A stretch of 64,000 nucleotides of DNA from Okapia johnstoni (GCA_024291935.2 CM044305.1:87908397-87972396); one strand, 5' to 3'. Positions 35,340 through 48,199 are shown, counted from the first letter of the stretch. Notes: a model not told the origin generated them from the sequence alone. Made by a program: numbers and translations.

Positions 35340-35640
35340 CTGGGATACACGCACCAACAAAAAATGCGAAGGGCCGTGACTCGAATGGGCGCGGAGCAAA
35401 CGAGAGTTTCACCATTCTACAGACCTGTGAAGTGGCTCCAGGGCAGAACGGGCGGCGAGAGGATGGATCAAAGATGCTCAGGTAGACTACAGGACGCGCA
35501 GGTAGGGGGCTGGAAGGCGAACAGCCTACTTTTGCCGAGAAGAGCCAAAGGTACAAGGAGAGGAGTTGGGCAACTTCAAGTCCACCTGTGCCGGACCGGG
35601 GATTTGAGAGTGGAATAATGCAGTGACTTCTTGGGAAAGC
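35340..35640. promoter_or_regulatory. CpG-rich block, possible promoter
   Basis: CpG dinucleotides are dense here (for example 'gcgaagggccgtgactcgaa' and 'agaacgggcggcgagaggat'), in contrast to strongly CpG-poor DNA on both sides. Unmethylated promoter DNA keeps CpG, so this may be a germline-active promoter, most simply for the minus-strand candidate at 34941-35273. No TATA box is obvious. The short ORFs on both strands are not supported as genes. It is short for a CpG island. Confidence 0.45.
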
Positions 35641-35964
35641 CCCGCTGAGCGTCACAAAAAGGGGGGGGTGGCTTAGAACTTACCCTTGCTGTAGATTTTT
35701 GAAACAAGTTAATTTGACCCGCTATTGTAGCATCTTTATTCCTGGTACAGTCGTATTTTATAATCATTGAAAACCTCAATTATCCTTGGGACCATTAGTA
35801 AGTTAGACATAAAGTCAAAAAAGCATGCCACTCTTTCCTCCCTGTCACCCCCCCACTACCCTTTTAGGAAAATTGCCTATCGTCCATTCCTAGATTTAGG
35901 AGGCTTTGGGGACTGGCAATTCTGTAACTGATTACTTTGCGATCATGCTAGATCTTTCCTGTGC

Positions 35965-36150
35965 TCAGTCAGGGAAGAGTCTGCCTGCAATGCAGGAGAC
36001 CCAGGTTCAATCCCTGTGGGAAGATCTCCCTGGAGAAGGAAATGGCAACCCACTCCAATATTCTTGCCTGGAGATTCCATGGACAGAGGAGCCTGGTGGG
36101 CTACAGTCCATGAGGGCCACAAGAGTCAGACACAACTGAGTGACTAACTT
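35965..36150 (+). mobile_element. Bov-tA SINE
   Basis: 'agggaagagtctgcctgcaa', 'gacccaggttcaatccctgt' (B-box-like), 'gcaacccactccaatattct' and 'gaggagcctggtgggctaca' in order. Plus orientation. Confidence 0.9.
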
Positions 36151-36785
36151 TCATAGGTTTTTTAAAATTTGAAGGTGAAACTGCTAACCACCGTTAGGCT
36201 ATATATGAATAGGATAAGGTATAAAGAATGGAAGGTTAAGTGGGGGTAATATTTTCTTTTAGAAAAAGTTTCAGTGAGTGTGTTGAAGTAAAAAGGAACA
36301 GCTCTAAAGAGATTGTATATGTGCTAGGTTAGGGGCCTTTTATATCTAAAATAGTTGTTCTGTGTATGTGTTGTATATTGCCAGGACTTCAGAGTTAATA
36401 ATCCAGAAGAAAAAGAGGGGAAAAAAAGTTATCAAACTCTTCTATCTTAAGTTCTCTATAACTTTTTTGGTTCTCCGAGCCTTTGAGTAGCTAGGCAAAG
36501 GTGCTTGACCTACCTTCGGAAACAAGGCAACGTAAAGTGAAACTTTTTGCATAAAATTTTTAGGAAGTTTATTAAAACCCAGGGTATACTTCACCTTCTG
36601 TCTTCAGATTGATATAAGCCATCGAAAAGAACGTATATAAGGTAAATAAAAATAATTGTTAAAGTTGAAAATAATTACGGATTAAGCAGTATAGTTGGAA
36701 TTAATTCAAAAGAATGTAGTGTGGGTATTGGGCAGTTAGATGAGATAGGAGGGCAGGATTTAGATGAGATAGAATTGGCTATGAG
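36151..36785. other. unassigned AT-rich sequence
   Basis: No exon or known repeat recognised. It may be DOCK11-derived intron, or lie outside the duplicated block. The duplication's left boundary falls somewhere between about 35.6 kb and 38.27 kb, or further left if upstream exons were missed. Confidence 0.45.
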
Positions 36786-37790
36786 TTGAGAAACCTGTAT
36801 GCAGGTCAGGAAGCAACAGTTAGAACTGGACATGGAACAACAGACTGGTTCTGAATAGGAAAAGGAGTACGTCAAGGCTGTATATTGTCACTTTGCTTAT
36901 TTAACTATATGCAGAGTACATCATGAGAAACGCTGGGCTGGAAGAAGCACAAGCTGGAATCAAGTTTGCCAGGAGAAATATCAATAACCTCAGATATGCA
37001 GATGGCATCACCCTTATGGCAGAAAGTGAGGAAAAACTAAAGAGCCTCTTGATGAAAGTGAAAGATGAGAGTGAAAAAGTAGGCTCAACATTCAGAAAAC
37101 TAAGATCACGGCATCTGGTCCCATCACTTCATGGCAAATAGATGGGGAAACAGTGGAGACAGTGGCTGTCTTTATCTTTTTGGGCTCCAAAATCACTACT
37201 GATGGTGATTGCAGCCATCAAATTAAAAGATGCTTGCTCCTTAGAAGAAAAGTTATGACCACCGTAGACAGCATATTAAAAAGCAGAGACAATACTTTGT
37301 CAACAAAGGTCCGTCTAGTCAAGGCTATGATTTTTCCAGCAGTCATGTATGGATGTGGAGTTGGACTATAAAGAAAGCTGAATGCCGAAGAATTGATGCT
37401 TTTGAACTGTAGTGTTGGAGAAGACTCTTGAGAGTCCCTTGGACTGCAAGGAGATCCAACCAGTCCATCCTAAAGGAGATCAGTCCTGAGTTTTCATTGG
37501 AAAGACTGATGTTGAAGCTGAAACTCCACTACTTTGGCCACCTGATGCAAATAAATGCCTCATTTGAAAAGACCCTGATGCTGGGAAAGATTGAGGTCAG
37601 GAGGAGAAGGGATGAACAGAGGATGAGATGGTTGGATGGCATCATTGACTGTCGATGGACATGGGTTTGGGTAAACTCCGGGGAGTTGGTGATTGGACAG
37701 GGGAAGGCCTGTCGTGTCTGTGCTGCGATTCATGGGGTCGCAAAGAGTAGGACACGACTGAGTGACTGAACTGAACTGAACTGAACTGAA
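36786..37790 (+). mobile_element. 5'-truncated BovB (RT core to 3' tail)
   Basis: Starts in RT at 'acctgtatgcaggtcaggaa'. Contains 'EKGVRQGCILS'-type sequence, a mutated active site ('LRYADGIT' near 36995, where YADD is expected) and 'RRSNQSILKEISPEFS' near 37443. It ends in a clear (ACTGA)n tail at 37760-37790. Several frameshifts. The damaged catalytic Asp confirms it is inactive. Confidence 0.92.
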
Positions 37791-38266
37791 GCTGGTGGGT
37801 GCTGGGTATGTGAGGTTTAGTTTGCTATCCTCTCTCCTTTTGTATGTTTGGGATTTTCTATACTAGAAAGTAGTTTAATGTCACTATAAAAATATAGCAA
37901 TTTCCACAATTTTTAGGGCTTAAGAAACTTTTTAGGTGTTAGTGACTATATTAGAGACCTTTGCTCTGATACACACTATAAAGCACGAAGGATGATTTGC
38001 ATTGATATGTTTTTTAAAAATATGTCATTAGAATTGTATGCAAAGACCTGAGACTTTTTGGTGCTGAAGTAATTGTAGCAAATGAATGTAGGGCGATATA
38101 ATATGGCAGGTGGTTGTTTGTATATTTATTTGTATATGCCAAAACATATTATCGTAATATGATTTTAAATAGGCCATTCTTTGTAACACGTGAATTTTCA
38201 AATATTATTTGTTAAAATGCAAAGTATGGTAATATAGTACTAATATGCTTCTGTTTTTCTTACTAG

Positions 38267-38314
38267 AGTATGTTTGTTCCACTTTAGATACATGGGGAAA
38301 AGAATCATAGCAAG
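38267..38314 (+). pseudogene. DOCK11: DOCK11 pseudo-exon 1 (of those visible)
   Basis: A pyrimidine-rich tract and 'ttactag' acceptor precede it, and a 'gtgatt' donor follows. Read in phase it gives 'VCLFHFRYMGKRIIAR', close to the conserved Cys-Leu-Tyr-His-Phe-Arg-Tyr-Met-Gly-Lys-Arg block of DOCK9/11. No stop is present. The 48-nt length and its end phase match the next exon. Confidence 0.8.
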
Positions 38315-39669
38315 GTGATTCCCATAGCACTGCAATTTCCGCTTTTTTTCTTCTCTTCCAACAGAGGGCAGTCTTAATCATGCCATGTAAAACCTAGATG
38401 CTTCCTTTTGAGTTAGCCTTAAGATACCCATGATTTATTTAATGCTTCTCAACTCAAAGTTGAAATTAACCTGATGGGAAGTGATACATTTTTTTAAGTT
38501 TTCCAAAGGGTAATGGTTAGACCGATGTGCATAGTTTCCGGTCTAACCCTAGAACAGGTGCTTGTCTCTACTGAAGCTCGTGAGAAAGGGCTAGATCCAG
38601 GGGAAGGCAGGAAATCATCAAGTGAGGACAATTGTCAGGTCAGTACTTTTGTTTATAACCTATCAATACTCACTTCAGTTACTAATGTAAACAGAAATCC
38701 CCAACAGCAATTGAGACATGTATTATATATCATTTCTTTCTTCTTTTTGCTGTGTAAGTCTTAGTGAAATAAATACTTAAGAAAACGTTTGCGAGACCCT
38801 AAGGAAAAGATTACTTGCTTATTTCGATAAGATATGTTTCAGAGGTAGAGTTAGTCATTAAAGGATCTTAAATAGATTTCTTTTCTTTTTTAAAATAACT
38901 TTCATAGCACTTCCAAAAACTAAAGAGGCAGTTTGGATGGGGTTTATTGCTGAATTTCTGGGACATCCTAATAATTCAGGTGACAATTTCTACTGTCTCC
39001 CCAGCACTGGGAACTGGTTGGGAACTGCTATGGTAACTACCATCATCAACCTTAATCACCAAGATTCTGCTGACCTGCCCTCTGTGTTTACTAGAGGATG
39101 GACAAAGTCTTTTTCCTCAGTCCCTGTATTACCCAGTTGTTAATTTTTCAATGAAACCCTAAAATTGAAGGAGAACAAAAAATTGTGGAAATAGACATGT
39201 TTGTAGAGTAAAAAAGTTCTAATCCAAGTTTAACTCTGGCCCAGAGACAGATTAGATAGGCCTCATTCTTAAACATCTAACTTCAGGAAACCACCCCCTC
39301 CACCCGTGAACTCTGAGTATCCCTCTCACTGTTTTCTCTGACTCTTACCTTTCCTTATCTCCTGAGAAAAAGACGGAATCTTATTGGAGTATTGTCCACT
39401 CTACTCTGATATTTTTGAGGAGAGGAAGGAAAGTAAGAAATTTCTCTAAATTCCTTACTTGTATTCTTGTAGTATAAGCTATTTTAAATACATGGTAAGC
39501 ATCATACAGTTTCCAGTGATCTGTCATTTAAGTCAAATAATAGTTGATAGGATATTGAGCATAGCACAGTGTTTATGAGGAAACCTAGTCATTTATTAGT
39601 TAAAAAAGAGTCTAACATTGAGATACAGTATTAGAGTACTTCATTTCCTAACTTTAATCTTTATTTTAG

Positions 39670-39812
39670 GGTGCATAATGCCTGGCTGTCAAAACACTTT
39701 GGAGTAGCCTGAAAATCGCAAACTGTGCCAGCTCTTTGAAACAGATCAGGAATAATGCAGGCTGGGCTTCAGCATCTTAATAGCCTGGAAAGTTTATTTA
39801 CACTTAATCACA
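39670..39812 (+). pseudogene. DOCK11: DOCK11 pseudo-exon 2, two nonsense codons
   Basis: Acceptor 'ttattttag', donor 'gtaagt'. It decodes as 'VHNAWLSKHFGVA', then TGA (39710-39712), 'KSQTVPAL', TGA (39737-39739), 'NRSGIMQAGLQHLNSLES' and so on to 'LNH'. Arg is the residue expected at both TGA positions, so each is a CGA to TGA change. Confidence 0.88.
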
Positions 39813-41051
39813 GTAAGTGCAAAATGTAGGTAGGGTACTCATTTGAAACAGATGTTAATACTATTTAACCTAAATCACCAGTACAGCTGGAGATCATTTT
39901 ACATACATCGATATATTTGCATATCTCTGTTTCTGTACCGTAATTTCATCATATGTGAATATAAGATCAAATATGCATAGATTTTTTTTTAGCAATCTTA
40001 GTTAATAGTGAGTTCTTAGTTTAATATGAAGGAAATTAATTTTCTCATTGAACTATTATTCTTATGTTATTTTACATTCAATATACTTTATCTGTACTTT
40101 AATGAAAATAATGACATCTGAATAAAATAGTATATATAATATTTGTTTAGAGTGACTTTTTCATTTAGTGATTTTTTTAAGGAATTACCCATGCTGAGAT
40201 GTCTGCAGAGGTCAGAGCACTGTAAATACTGTTTTGACAAAGATATATTTCACACAGGTTGAAATATTGACAAGTTCAATAGGACAAGGAGGAAGCTAGA
40301 GGCTTATATAAATGAAAGCTATCCTCTGAAAGCAAATCTTAATAAAAAGTCAAAGAGTGAGAAAATGTTCATTACCAGACAGTCCTTTAGAGGTTGCATA
40401 AGAGGAAGCCAGCAGAACTGGCTTTGCGATAAGGACTAATAATAAACACAAATGTCTTGAGCAGATGGATGCTGAGCTACTAGACTCAGGACCTTTAAAA
40501 AAAAATGCAAGTGGTACAGCCTTCAGCTTTGTTCTTTGTCACGTGTAACAATGTAAAGAACCTGTCTTTCAGTTGGCCCAGATGCTTTGTTTTCCTTCTG
40601 ATTGAGAAACAAGTCTCATACCATTGGCATCATTGAAAACATCAGGCCATAGGGAACCACTGTACGTAACACGCTGCTTTTCTATGATTTCTCATTTTTG
40701 CACATACAATTAGCAGCACAGCCTAAAATGCCTCCGGTGTTATTTTTTAGTTCCATACCTAGTTCATCACTCACATCTTGTCTACAAAGAAGTTGGCACC
40801 TATTTATTTGTTGCAGAGCTGTTGATACAGAGCTGAAGTAAAAAATAGCAGAATTGATTAACCCAGACCTTTGATTACTCCTTTGATTAAGGAGTAAGTA
40901 CAGTGAAACTCATTAAGTCTGCAGGTATTGAGAGCCTGGTGTCTTTTTGCTTATCTCGCTCTGAGTCTTTGAGAGAGAAAATCATTCAAAACTTGTGTGA
41001 ATCCCTGTGTCATACAGTTTTAATTTCCTTTTTTTTTTTTTTAAATCTCAG
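39813..41051. other. pseudogene intron, unassigned
   Basis: AT-rich single-copy-looking intronic sequence; no repeat or RNA gene recognised. Confidence 0.5.
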
Positions 41052-41178
41052 GTTCTACAACTGAAGCAAATATTTTCCATCAGGCACTTCTTGAAGGAAA
41101 TACTGCTAATACTGAAATACTACAGAAGTTTCCCTAACAGTATTAGATACCATATCATTTTTCACTCAGTGTTTCAAG
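41052..41178 (+). pseudogene. DOCK11: DOCK11 pseudo-exon 3 with 14-bp insertion
   Basis: Acceptor 'tttaaatctcag', donor 'gtaaaa'. The first half reads 'SSTTEANIFHQALLEGNTA'. At 41108-41121 a 14-nt insertion (aatactgaaatact) shifts the frame, after which 'TEVSLTVLDTISFFTQCFK' is readable. Without the insertion the exon is 113 nt and joins its neighbours in phase. The inserted bases resemble nearby sequence, as expected for a slippage-type duplication. Confidence 0.9.
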
Positions 41179-41654
41179 GTAAAAATGAAAAGTTTAGAAT
41201 TTAGTCAGTATCATTGCAAAAAATATACACAAAAATTAACTAAGCAGATGAAGCTAGTACAGTATAAAAGCCCCCAGTGAGCAGTCAGGAAACTTGGGTG
41301 GCAGATCTAGTGTGACCTCAAGAAGTCACTGAGACTCATCCATAAAATGAGAGAGTTGGACTGTTAATAATTTGTTCTTTATTTTCCTTCTCTGCTATTT
41401 TTGTGTTTAAAAACAGGGTTTTTTCATACTTTTATGAAAATATCCAGTCATTTTTAGCCCAAATTATGATTGAGTCAGTTTATCCAAATACCCATTGAAA
41501 TGAGGTGTTTTTGTGAAGCCAGAAGATGTCCAGGCAGACTGGCTGGCTGGCTTCCCTTGTCAGGTGCTTATTGGTTTTACTGAGATGCTTGCCTCTCAGT
41601 ACAAATCATCATTGCTAGGATTAAAAAATATAAGAAGAAGAAATTGAAAGCAGT

Positions 41655-41725
41655 TACCTTGCAGGGTTGTTGAAGGCGTAAAATGAGATAACGGATGTTA
41701 GAGTGCTTTGAATAAACACTATATA
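41655..41725 (+). repeat. MIR fragment
   Basis: 'ccttgcagggttgttgaagg', 'gtaaaatgagataacggatg' and 'agtgctttgaataaacac' match the MIR middle in plus orientation. Confidence 0.6.
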
Positions 41726-41726
41726 A

Positions 41727-41945
41727 CTATATGCTCTGCTTAGTTGCTCAGTCGTGTCTGACTCTTTGGGACTGCATGGACTATAGCCCAACAGGCTCCT
41801 CTGTCCCTGGGATTCTCCAAGCAAGAATGCTGGAGTGGGTTGCCATTTCCTCCTCCAGGGGATCTTCCCAACTGAGAGAATGAACCCAGGTTTCCCGCAT
41901 TGCAGGCAGATTCTTTACCAGCTGAGCTACCAGGGGAGCCCATAT
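41727..41945 (-). mobile_element. Bov-tA SINE, antisense
   Basis: 'tgctcagtcgtgtctgactc', 'aacaggctcctctgtccctg', 'aatgctggagtgggttgcca', 'gcaggcagattctttaccag' and 'gagctaccaggggagccc'. Well preserved and full length. Confidence 0.93.
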
Positions 41946-42140
41946 TACCATAATGTGAGGTAACAGTAGTAGGAGAAGTCAAAAGTGAAAACTCTTGCTA
42001 GCTTTTTCATCTGAGTTACACAGATTTTTTTTTCTTTTCTTTCCCCTTCTCAAAGTAATTTAGTTAATTGCTTCAGGACTCCAGATTTACTATGGAAACC
42101 AGGCCTGTGCTCTTCAAAGAGGCTTATAAGGGAAAACTAA

Positions 42141-42470
42141 ATTAGATACTAATCAGAAATAAGCTGCAGTATCTTTATATGAAGTATTAAGTTTGTTCTG
42201 ATTAAAATGCAACCAAAATTCATTTTTTATTATGCCAGTAAATAGGTTTGCATTGTATTTCTTCCTCCTGTTCAGACATTTCTTATTTATGTAACATACA
42301 TCTCTTGGTAGATGACAGGCACTATCCTAAGTGATTTAGAAATATTAGCTCATTTTTTACTGTGGGACTGGAGTAGAAAAGGGGACTGCAGATGGGCACC
42401 AAGGATCTTTTTGAGATGGTGGGAATTACTCGATTGTAATAATTGCACAACTCCATAAATTTACTAAAAA
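42141..42470. repeat. inverted repeat, left arm
   Basis: Its reverse complement matches 51603-51948 over almost the full length. Shared blocks include 'gtgcccatctgcagtccccc', 'tgtcatctaccaagagatgt' and 'aatgaattt(t/g)ggttgca'. Part of it resembles an old L1M 3'UTR, but the rest does not look like a known interspersed family. Confidence 0.85.
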
Positions 42471-42534
42471 TAATTGAATGATAAATTTAAAATAGGTAAA
42501 TTTTGTTGTATGTAAATTAAACCTCAATCAACTT

Positions 42535-42940
42535 AAAAGTACAAATGTGAACTGACCTTTAATCCTCACACTAGCTTTGCGATGTAGATGCTGTTATTTT
42601 TCCCATTTTTTAAAAAAAAAATTTACTCATTTAGCTCCATGGGTCTTAGTTGCAGCACTCAGGATCTTAGATCTTCTCGGGATGCAGGATCTTTTCATTG
42701 TGGCATGCAAACTCTTAGTTGCAGCATGTGGGATCTAGTTCTTTGACTAGGGTTTGAACCCAGGCCCCTCACATTGAGACTGCAGAGTCTTAACCAATGG
42801 ACCACTGGGGAAGTCTCTATTTTTCCCATTTTAAAGTGAGAAAAGTGAAGCTCACAGAGAACTTAATGTCACATAGCTAGTCAGTAGCAGATCAGGATTC
42901 TGATCTTGGCCAATTATCATAAGAGTCCATGCTTCTAAAC
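42535..42940 (-). repeat. MIR, antisense, split by a SINE
   Basis: Left part 'aatcctcacactagctttgc' and right part 'gaagctcacagagaacttaa', 'acatagctagtcagtagcag' belong to one antisense MIR. The SINE at 42610-42816 interrupts it. Confidence 0.75.
42610..42816 (-). mobile_element. tRNA-derived SINE (BTALU/CHR-like) inserted in MIR
   Basis: Antisense: 'ctccatgggtcttagttgca', 'gggtttgaacccaggcccct', 'taaccaatggaccactgggg'. Flanking 'atttttcccatttt' copies near 42596 and 42818 form a target-site duplication. Confidence 0.82.
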
Positions 42941-45900
42941 GCTACCCCATTCTTTTAAAAATGTAGACTAAGGAAATAGCCAGAAAGATGGAGCACCATT
43001 CTGGGATTCTGTCTGTCATTGTTACCAATAAATTTGTTACAAGTTGCATATTGCTTTGTTTTGTTTTTTTAGATCTCATTCTAATTTTTCTTAAATTAAA
43101 GGATAATTGCTTTACAGAATTCTGTTGTTTGCTATCAAACCTCAACATGAATCAACCATAGGTATACATATATCCCCTCCCTTTAGAAACTCCCTCCCAT
43201 CTCCCACCCCATCCCACCCCTCTAGGTTGATACAGAGCCCCTGTTTGTTTCCTGAGACATACAGCAAATTCCGGTTGACTATCTATCTTACATATGGTAA
43301 TGTAAGTTTCCATGTTACTCTCCCCATACATCTCACCCTATCCTCCCCTCTCCCCATGTCCATAAGTCTATTCTCCATGTCTCTTTCTCCATGCTGCCCT
43401 GCCGATAAATTTTTCAGTATCATTTTTCTAGATTCTGTATATATGTGTCATTATACAATATTTATCTTTCTCTTTCTGACTTACTTCACTCTGTATAATA
43501 GGCTCTACGTTCATCCACCTCATCAGAACTGACTCAAACGTGTTCCTTTTTATGGCTGAGTGATATTCCATTGTGTATATGTGCCACAACTTCTTTATCC
43601 ATTCATCTGTCGATGGACATCTAGGTTGCTTCCATGTTCTAGCTATTGTAAATAGTGCTGAAATGAACAATGGGATACATGTGTCTTTTTCAATTTTGGT
43701 TTCCTCAGGGTGTATGCCTAGGAGTGGGATTGCTGGGTCATATGGCAGTTTTATTCCTAGTTTTTTAAGGAATTTCCATACCATCTTCCATAGTGGCTGT
43801 ATCAATTTACATTCCTGCCAACAGTGCAAGAGCGGTCCCTTTTCTCCACACCCTCTCCAGCATTTATTGTTCGTAGACTTTTTGATGATGGCCATTCTGA
43901 CTGGTATGAGGTGATATCTCATTGTAGTTTTGATTTGCATTTCTCTAATAATGAGCAATATTGAGTATCTTTTCATGTGTTTGTTAGCCATCTGTATGTC
44001 TACTTTGGAGAAATGTCTGTTTAGGTCTTTTTCCCAATTTTTGATTGAGTTGTTTGTTTTTCTGGTATTGAGTTGTATGAGCTACTTGTATATTTTGGAA
44101 ATTAATCTTGTGTCTGTTGTTTCATTTGCTGTTATTTTCTCCCATTCTGAGGGCTGTAGTTTTACCTTGCTTATAGTACCCTTTGCTGTGCAAAGGCTTT
44201 TATGTTTAATCAGGTCCCACTTATTTACTTTTGTTTTTATTTCCATTATTCTCAGAGGTGGGTCATAGAGAATCTTGCTTTGATTTATGTCATTGAGTGT
44301 TCTGCCTATATTTTCCTCTAAGAGTTTTATAGTTTCTGGTCTTACATTTAGGTCTTTAATCCATTTTGAGTTTACCTGTGTATGGTGTTAGGAAGTGTTC
44401 TAATTTCATTCTTTTACATGTAGCTGTCCAGTTTTCCCAGGACCATTTATTGAAGAGGCTGTCTTTGCCCCATTGTATATTCTTGCCTCCTTTGTCAAAA
44501 CTAAGGTACCCATAGGTGCATGGGTTTATTTCTGGGCTTTCTATCTTGTTCCATTTGTCTATATTTCTGTTTTTGTACCAGTACCATACTGTCTTGATGA
44601 CTATAGCTTTGTAGTATAATCTGAAATCAGGAAAGTTGATTCCTCCAGCTCCAATCTTCTTTCTCAGTATTGCTTTAGCTATTCAGAGTTGTTATGTGTT
44701 TCTATACAAACTGTGAAATATTTTGTTCTAGTTCTGTGAAAAATGGCATTGGCAATTTGATAGGAATCACACTGAATCTATAGATTGCATTTGGTAATAT
44801 AGTCATTTCCACAATATTGATTCTTCCTTCCCAGGAACATGGAATATCCTTTCATCTGTTTATGTTGTCTTTGATTTCTTTCATCAGTGTCTTATAATTT
44901 TCTGTGTATATTTCTTTTGCTTCCTTAGGTAGTTTATTCCTAGATATTTAATTCTTTCTGTTGCAGTGGTGAATGGGATTGATTCCTTAATTACTCTTTC
45001 TGATTTTTCATTGTTAGGATATAGAAATGCAAGTGATTTCTGTGTATTGGTTTTGTATCCTGAAACTTTGCTAAATTCACTGATTAGGTCTATTAATTTT
45101 CTGATAGTATCTTTCAGGTTTTCTATGTACAGTACCATGTCATCTGCAAACAGTGAGAGCTTTACTTCTTCTTTTCCAATCTGGATTCCTTTTATTTCTT
45201 TTTCTTCTCTGATGGCTGTAGCTAGGACTTCCAAAACTATGTTGAATAGTGGTGAAACTGGGCACCCTTGTCTGTCTTGTTCCTGATCTTAGGGGGAATG
45301 ATTTCAGTTTTTCACCATTGAGAATAATGTTTACTGTAGTTTTATCATATATGCCCTTTACTATGTTGAGGTAGGTTCATTCTATGCCCATTTTTTGAAG
45401 AGTTTTAATCATAAATGGGTGCTGAATTTTGTCAAAGGCTTTTTCTGCATCTATTGATATTATATGGTTTTTAACTTTCAATTGGTTAATACGGTGTATC
45501 ACATTGATTGATTTGCATATATTGATGAATCCTTGCATCTCTGGAATAAACCCAACTTGATCATGGTGTATGAGCTTTTTAATGTGTTGTTGAATTCTCT
45601 TTGCTAAAATTTTGTTGAGGAGTTTTGAATCTATGTTCATCAGTGTTATTGGCCTGTTGTTTTCTTTTTTGGTGTTGTCTTTGTCTGGTTTTGGTATCAG
45701 GGTGATAGTGGCCTCGTAGAATGAGTTTGGAAGTGTTCTTTCCTCTACAACTTTTTGAAGTTTTAGAAAGATAGGCATTAGTTCTTCTCTAAATGTTTGA
45801 TAGAGTTCTCCTGTAAAGCCATCTGCTCCTGAGCTTTTATTTTGGGGGAGAAATTTGATCACAGCTTCAATTTCAGTGCTTGTAATTGGGTTGTTCATAA

Positions 45901-48199
45901 TTTCTATTTCTTCCTGGTTCAGTCATGGAAGATTGAACTTTTCTAAGAATCTGTCCATTTCTTCCAGTTTATCCATTTTATTGCCATATAGTTGTTTGTA
46001 ATAGTCTCTTATAATCCTTTGTATTTCTGCATTGTCTGTTGTAACCTCTCCTTTTTCATTTCTCACTTTGTTGATTTGATTCTTCTCTCTTTTTTTCTTG
46101 ATGAGTCTGGCTAAGGGTTGATCAATTTTGCTTATCTTCTCAAAGAACTAGCTTTTAGTTTTATTGATCTTTATTATTGTTTCTTTCATTTGTTTTTCAT
46201 TTATTTTTGCTCAGATCTTTTGATTTCTCTCCTACTAATTTTCAGTTTTTTGTTCTTTTTTCCAGTTGTTTCAGGTGTAAAGTTAGGTTGTCTATTCGAT
46301 GTTTTTCTTGTTTCTTGAGGTAGGATTGTATTGCTATAAACTTCCCTCTTAGAACTGCTTTTGCTGCATCCCATAAGTTTTGAGTTGTCATGTTTTCATT
46401 GTCATTTGTTTCTAGAAATTTTTTGATTTCCCTTTTGATTTCTTCAGTAACCTGTTGGTTGTTTAATCTCCATGTGTTTGTGTATCTTACAGTTTTTTTT
46501 TTCTTGTAAAAAAACCTCATCTCATCTCATAGCATTGTGGTCAGAAAAGATGCTTGATATGATTTCAATTTTCTTAAATTTACTGAGGTTTCATTTGTGA
46601 CCCAAGATGTGGTCTATCCTGGAGAATGTTCCATGTGCACTTGAGAAAAAGGTATATTCTTCTGCATTTGGCTGGAATGTCCTGAAGATATCAATGAGAT
46701 CCATCTCATCTAATGTGTCATTTAAGACTTGTGTTTCGTTATTAATTTTGTTTTGGTGATCTGTCCATTGGTGTGAGTGGGGTGTTAAAGTCTCCTACTA
46801 TTATTGTGTTACTGTCAAATTCTCCTTTTATGTCTGTTCGTGCTTGTCTTATGTATTGAGGTGCTCCTATGTTGGGTGCATAGATATTTACAATTGTTAT
46901 GTCTTCCTGTTGGACTGATCCCTTGATCATTATGTAATGTCCTTCTTTATCTCTTGTAATATTCTTTATTTTAAGGTCTACTTTGTCTGATATGAGGATT
47001 GGTACTCCAGCTTTCTTTTGCTTTCCATTTGCATATAATATATTTTTCCATCCTCTCACTTTCAGTCTATATGTGTCTTTAGGTCTGAAGTGCGTTTCTT
47101 GTAGACAGCATATGCATGGGTCTTGTTTTTGTATCCATTCAGCCAGTCCGTATCTTTTGGTTGGAGCAATTAATCTGTTTCCACTTAAAGTAATTATTGA
47201 TATGTTCCTAATGCCATTGTCTTAATTGTTTGGGGTTTGTTTTTGTAGATCGTTTTCTTCTCTTGTATTTCCCGACTATATAGTCCCTTTAACATTTGTT
47301 GTAAAGCTGGTTTGGTGGTAGTGAATTCTCTTAACTGTTGCTTGTTTGAAAAGTTTTTGATTTCTCCATCAGTTTTGCATGAGATCCTTGTCAGGTAGAG
47401 TAATCTTGGTTGTAGATTTTTCCCTTTCAGTACTTTAAATATATCCTGCCATTCCCTTCTGGCCTGCACAGTTTTTGCTGAAAGATCAGCTGTTAAACGT
47501 ATGGGGCTTCCCTTGTATGTTACTTGTTGCTTCTCCCTTGCTGCTTTTAATATTCTTTCTTTGTGTTTAGTCTTTGTTAGTTTGATTAGTATATGTCTTG
47601 GCATGTTTTTCCTTGGGTTTATCCTGCATGGGACTCTTTGCACCTCTTGGACTTGATTGACCATTTCCTTTTCCATGTTGGGGAAATTTTCAATTATAAT
47701 CTCTTAAAAACTTTCCTCATACCCTTTCTTTTTCTGTTCGTCTTCTGGGACCCCTATAATTCTAATGTTGGTTCATTTAATATTGTCCCAGAGGTCTCTG
47801 AGTCTACCCTCAGTTATTTTCATTCTTTTTACTTTACTCTGGTCTTCAGCAGTTATTTCCACCACTTTATCTTCCAGCTCACTGATCTGTTCTTCTGCTT
47901 CAGATATTCTTCTATTAAGTCCTTCTAGAGTATTTTTAATTTCAGTAATTGTGTTGTTTGTCTCTGTATATTTATTCTTTAATTCTTCTAGATCTTTGTT
48001 AGTTGATTCTTGCATTTTCCCCATTCTGTTTTCAAGGTTTTTGATCATCTTTAGTATCATTATTCTAAATTCTTTTTCAGGTAGTTTTTCTATTTCCTCT
48101 TCGTTTATTTGGACTTTCTGTGTTTCTAGTTTGTTCCTTCATTTGTGCATTTTTTTTCTCTGCCTTTTCATTATTTTTTTTTAAACTTATTGTGTTTGA

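Noticed and set aside
38513..39160. Possible extra DOCK11 exons (frames at 38513-38764 and 38937-39143)
   Set aside because: Neither matches DOCK11 as I recall it, and the exon ending at 38314 joins the exon starting at 39670 in phase without them.
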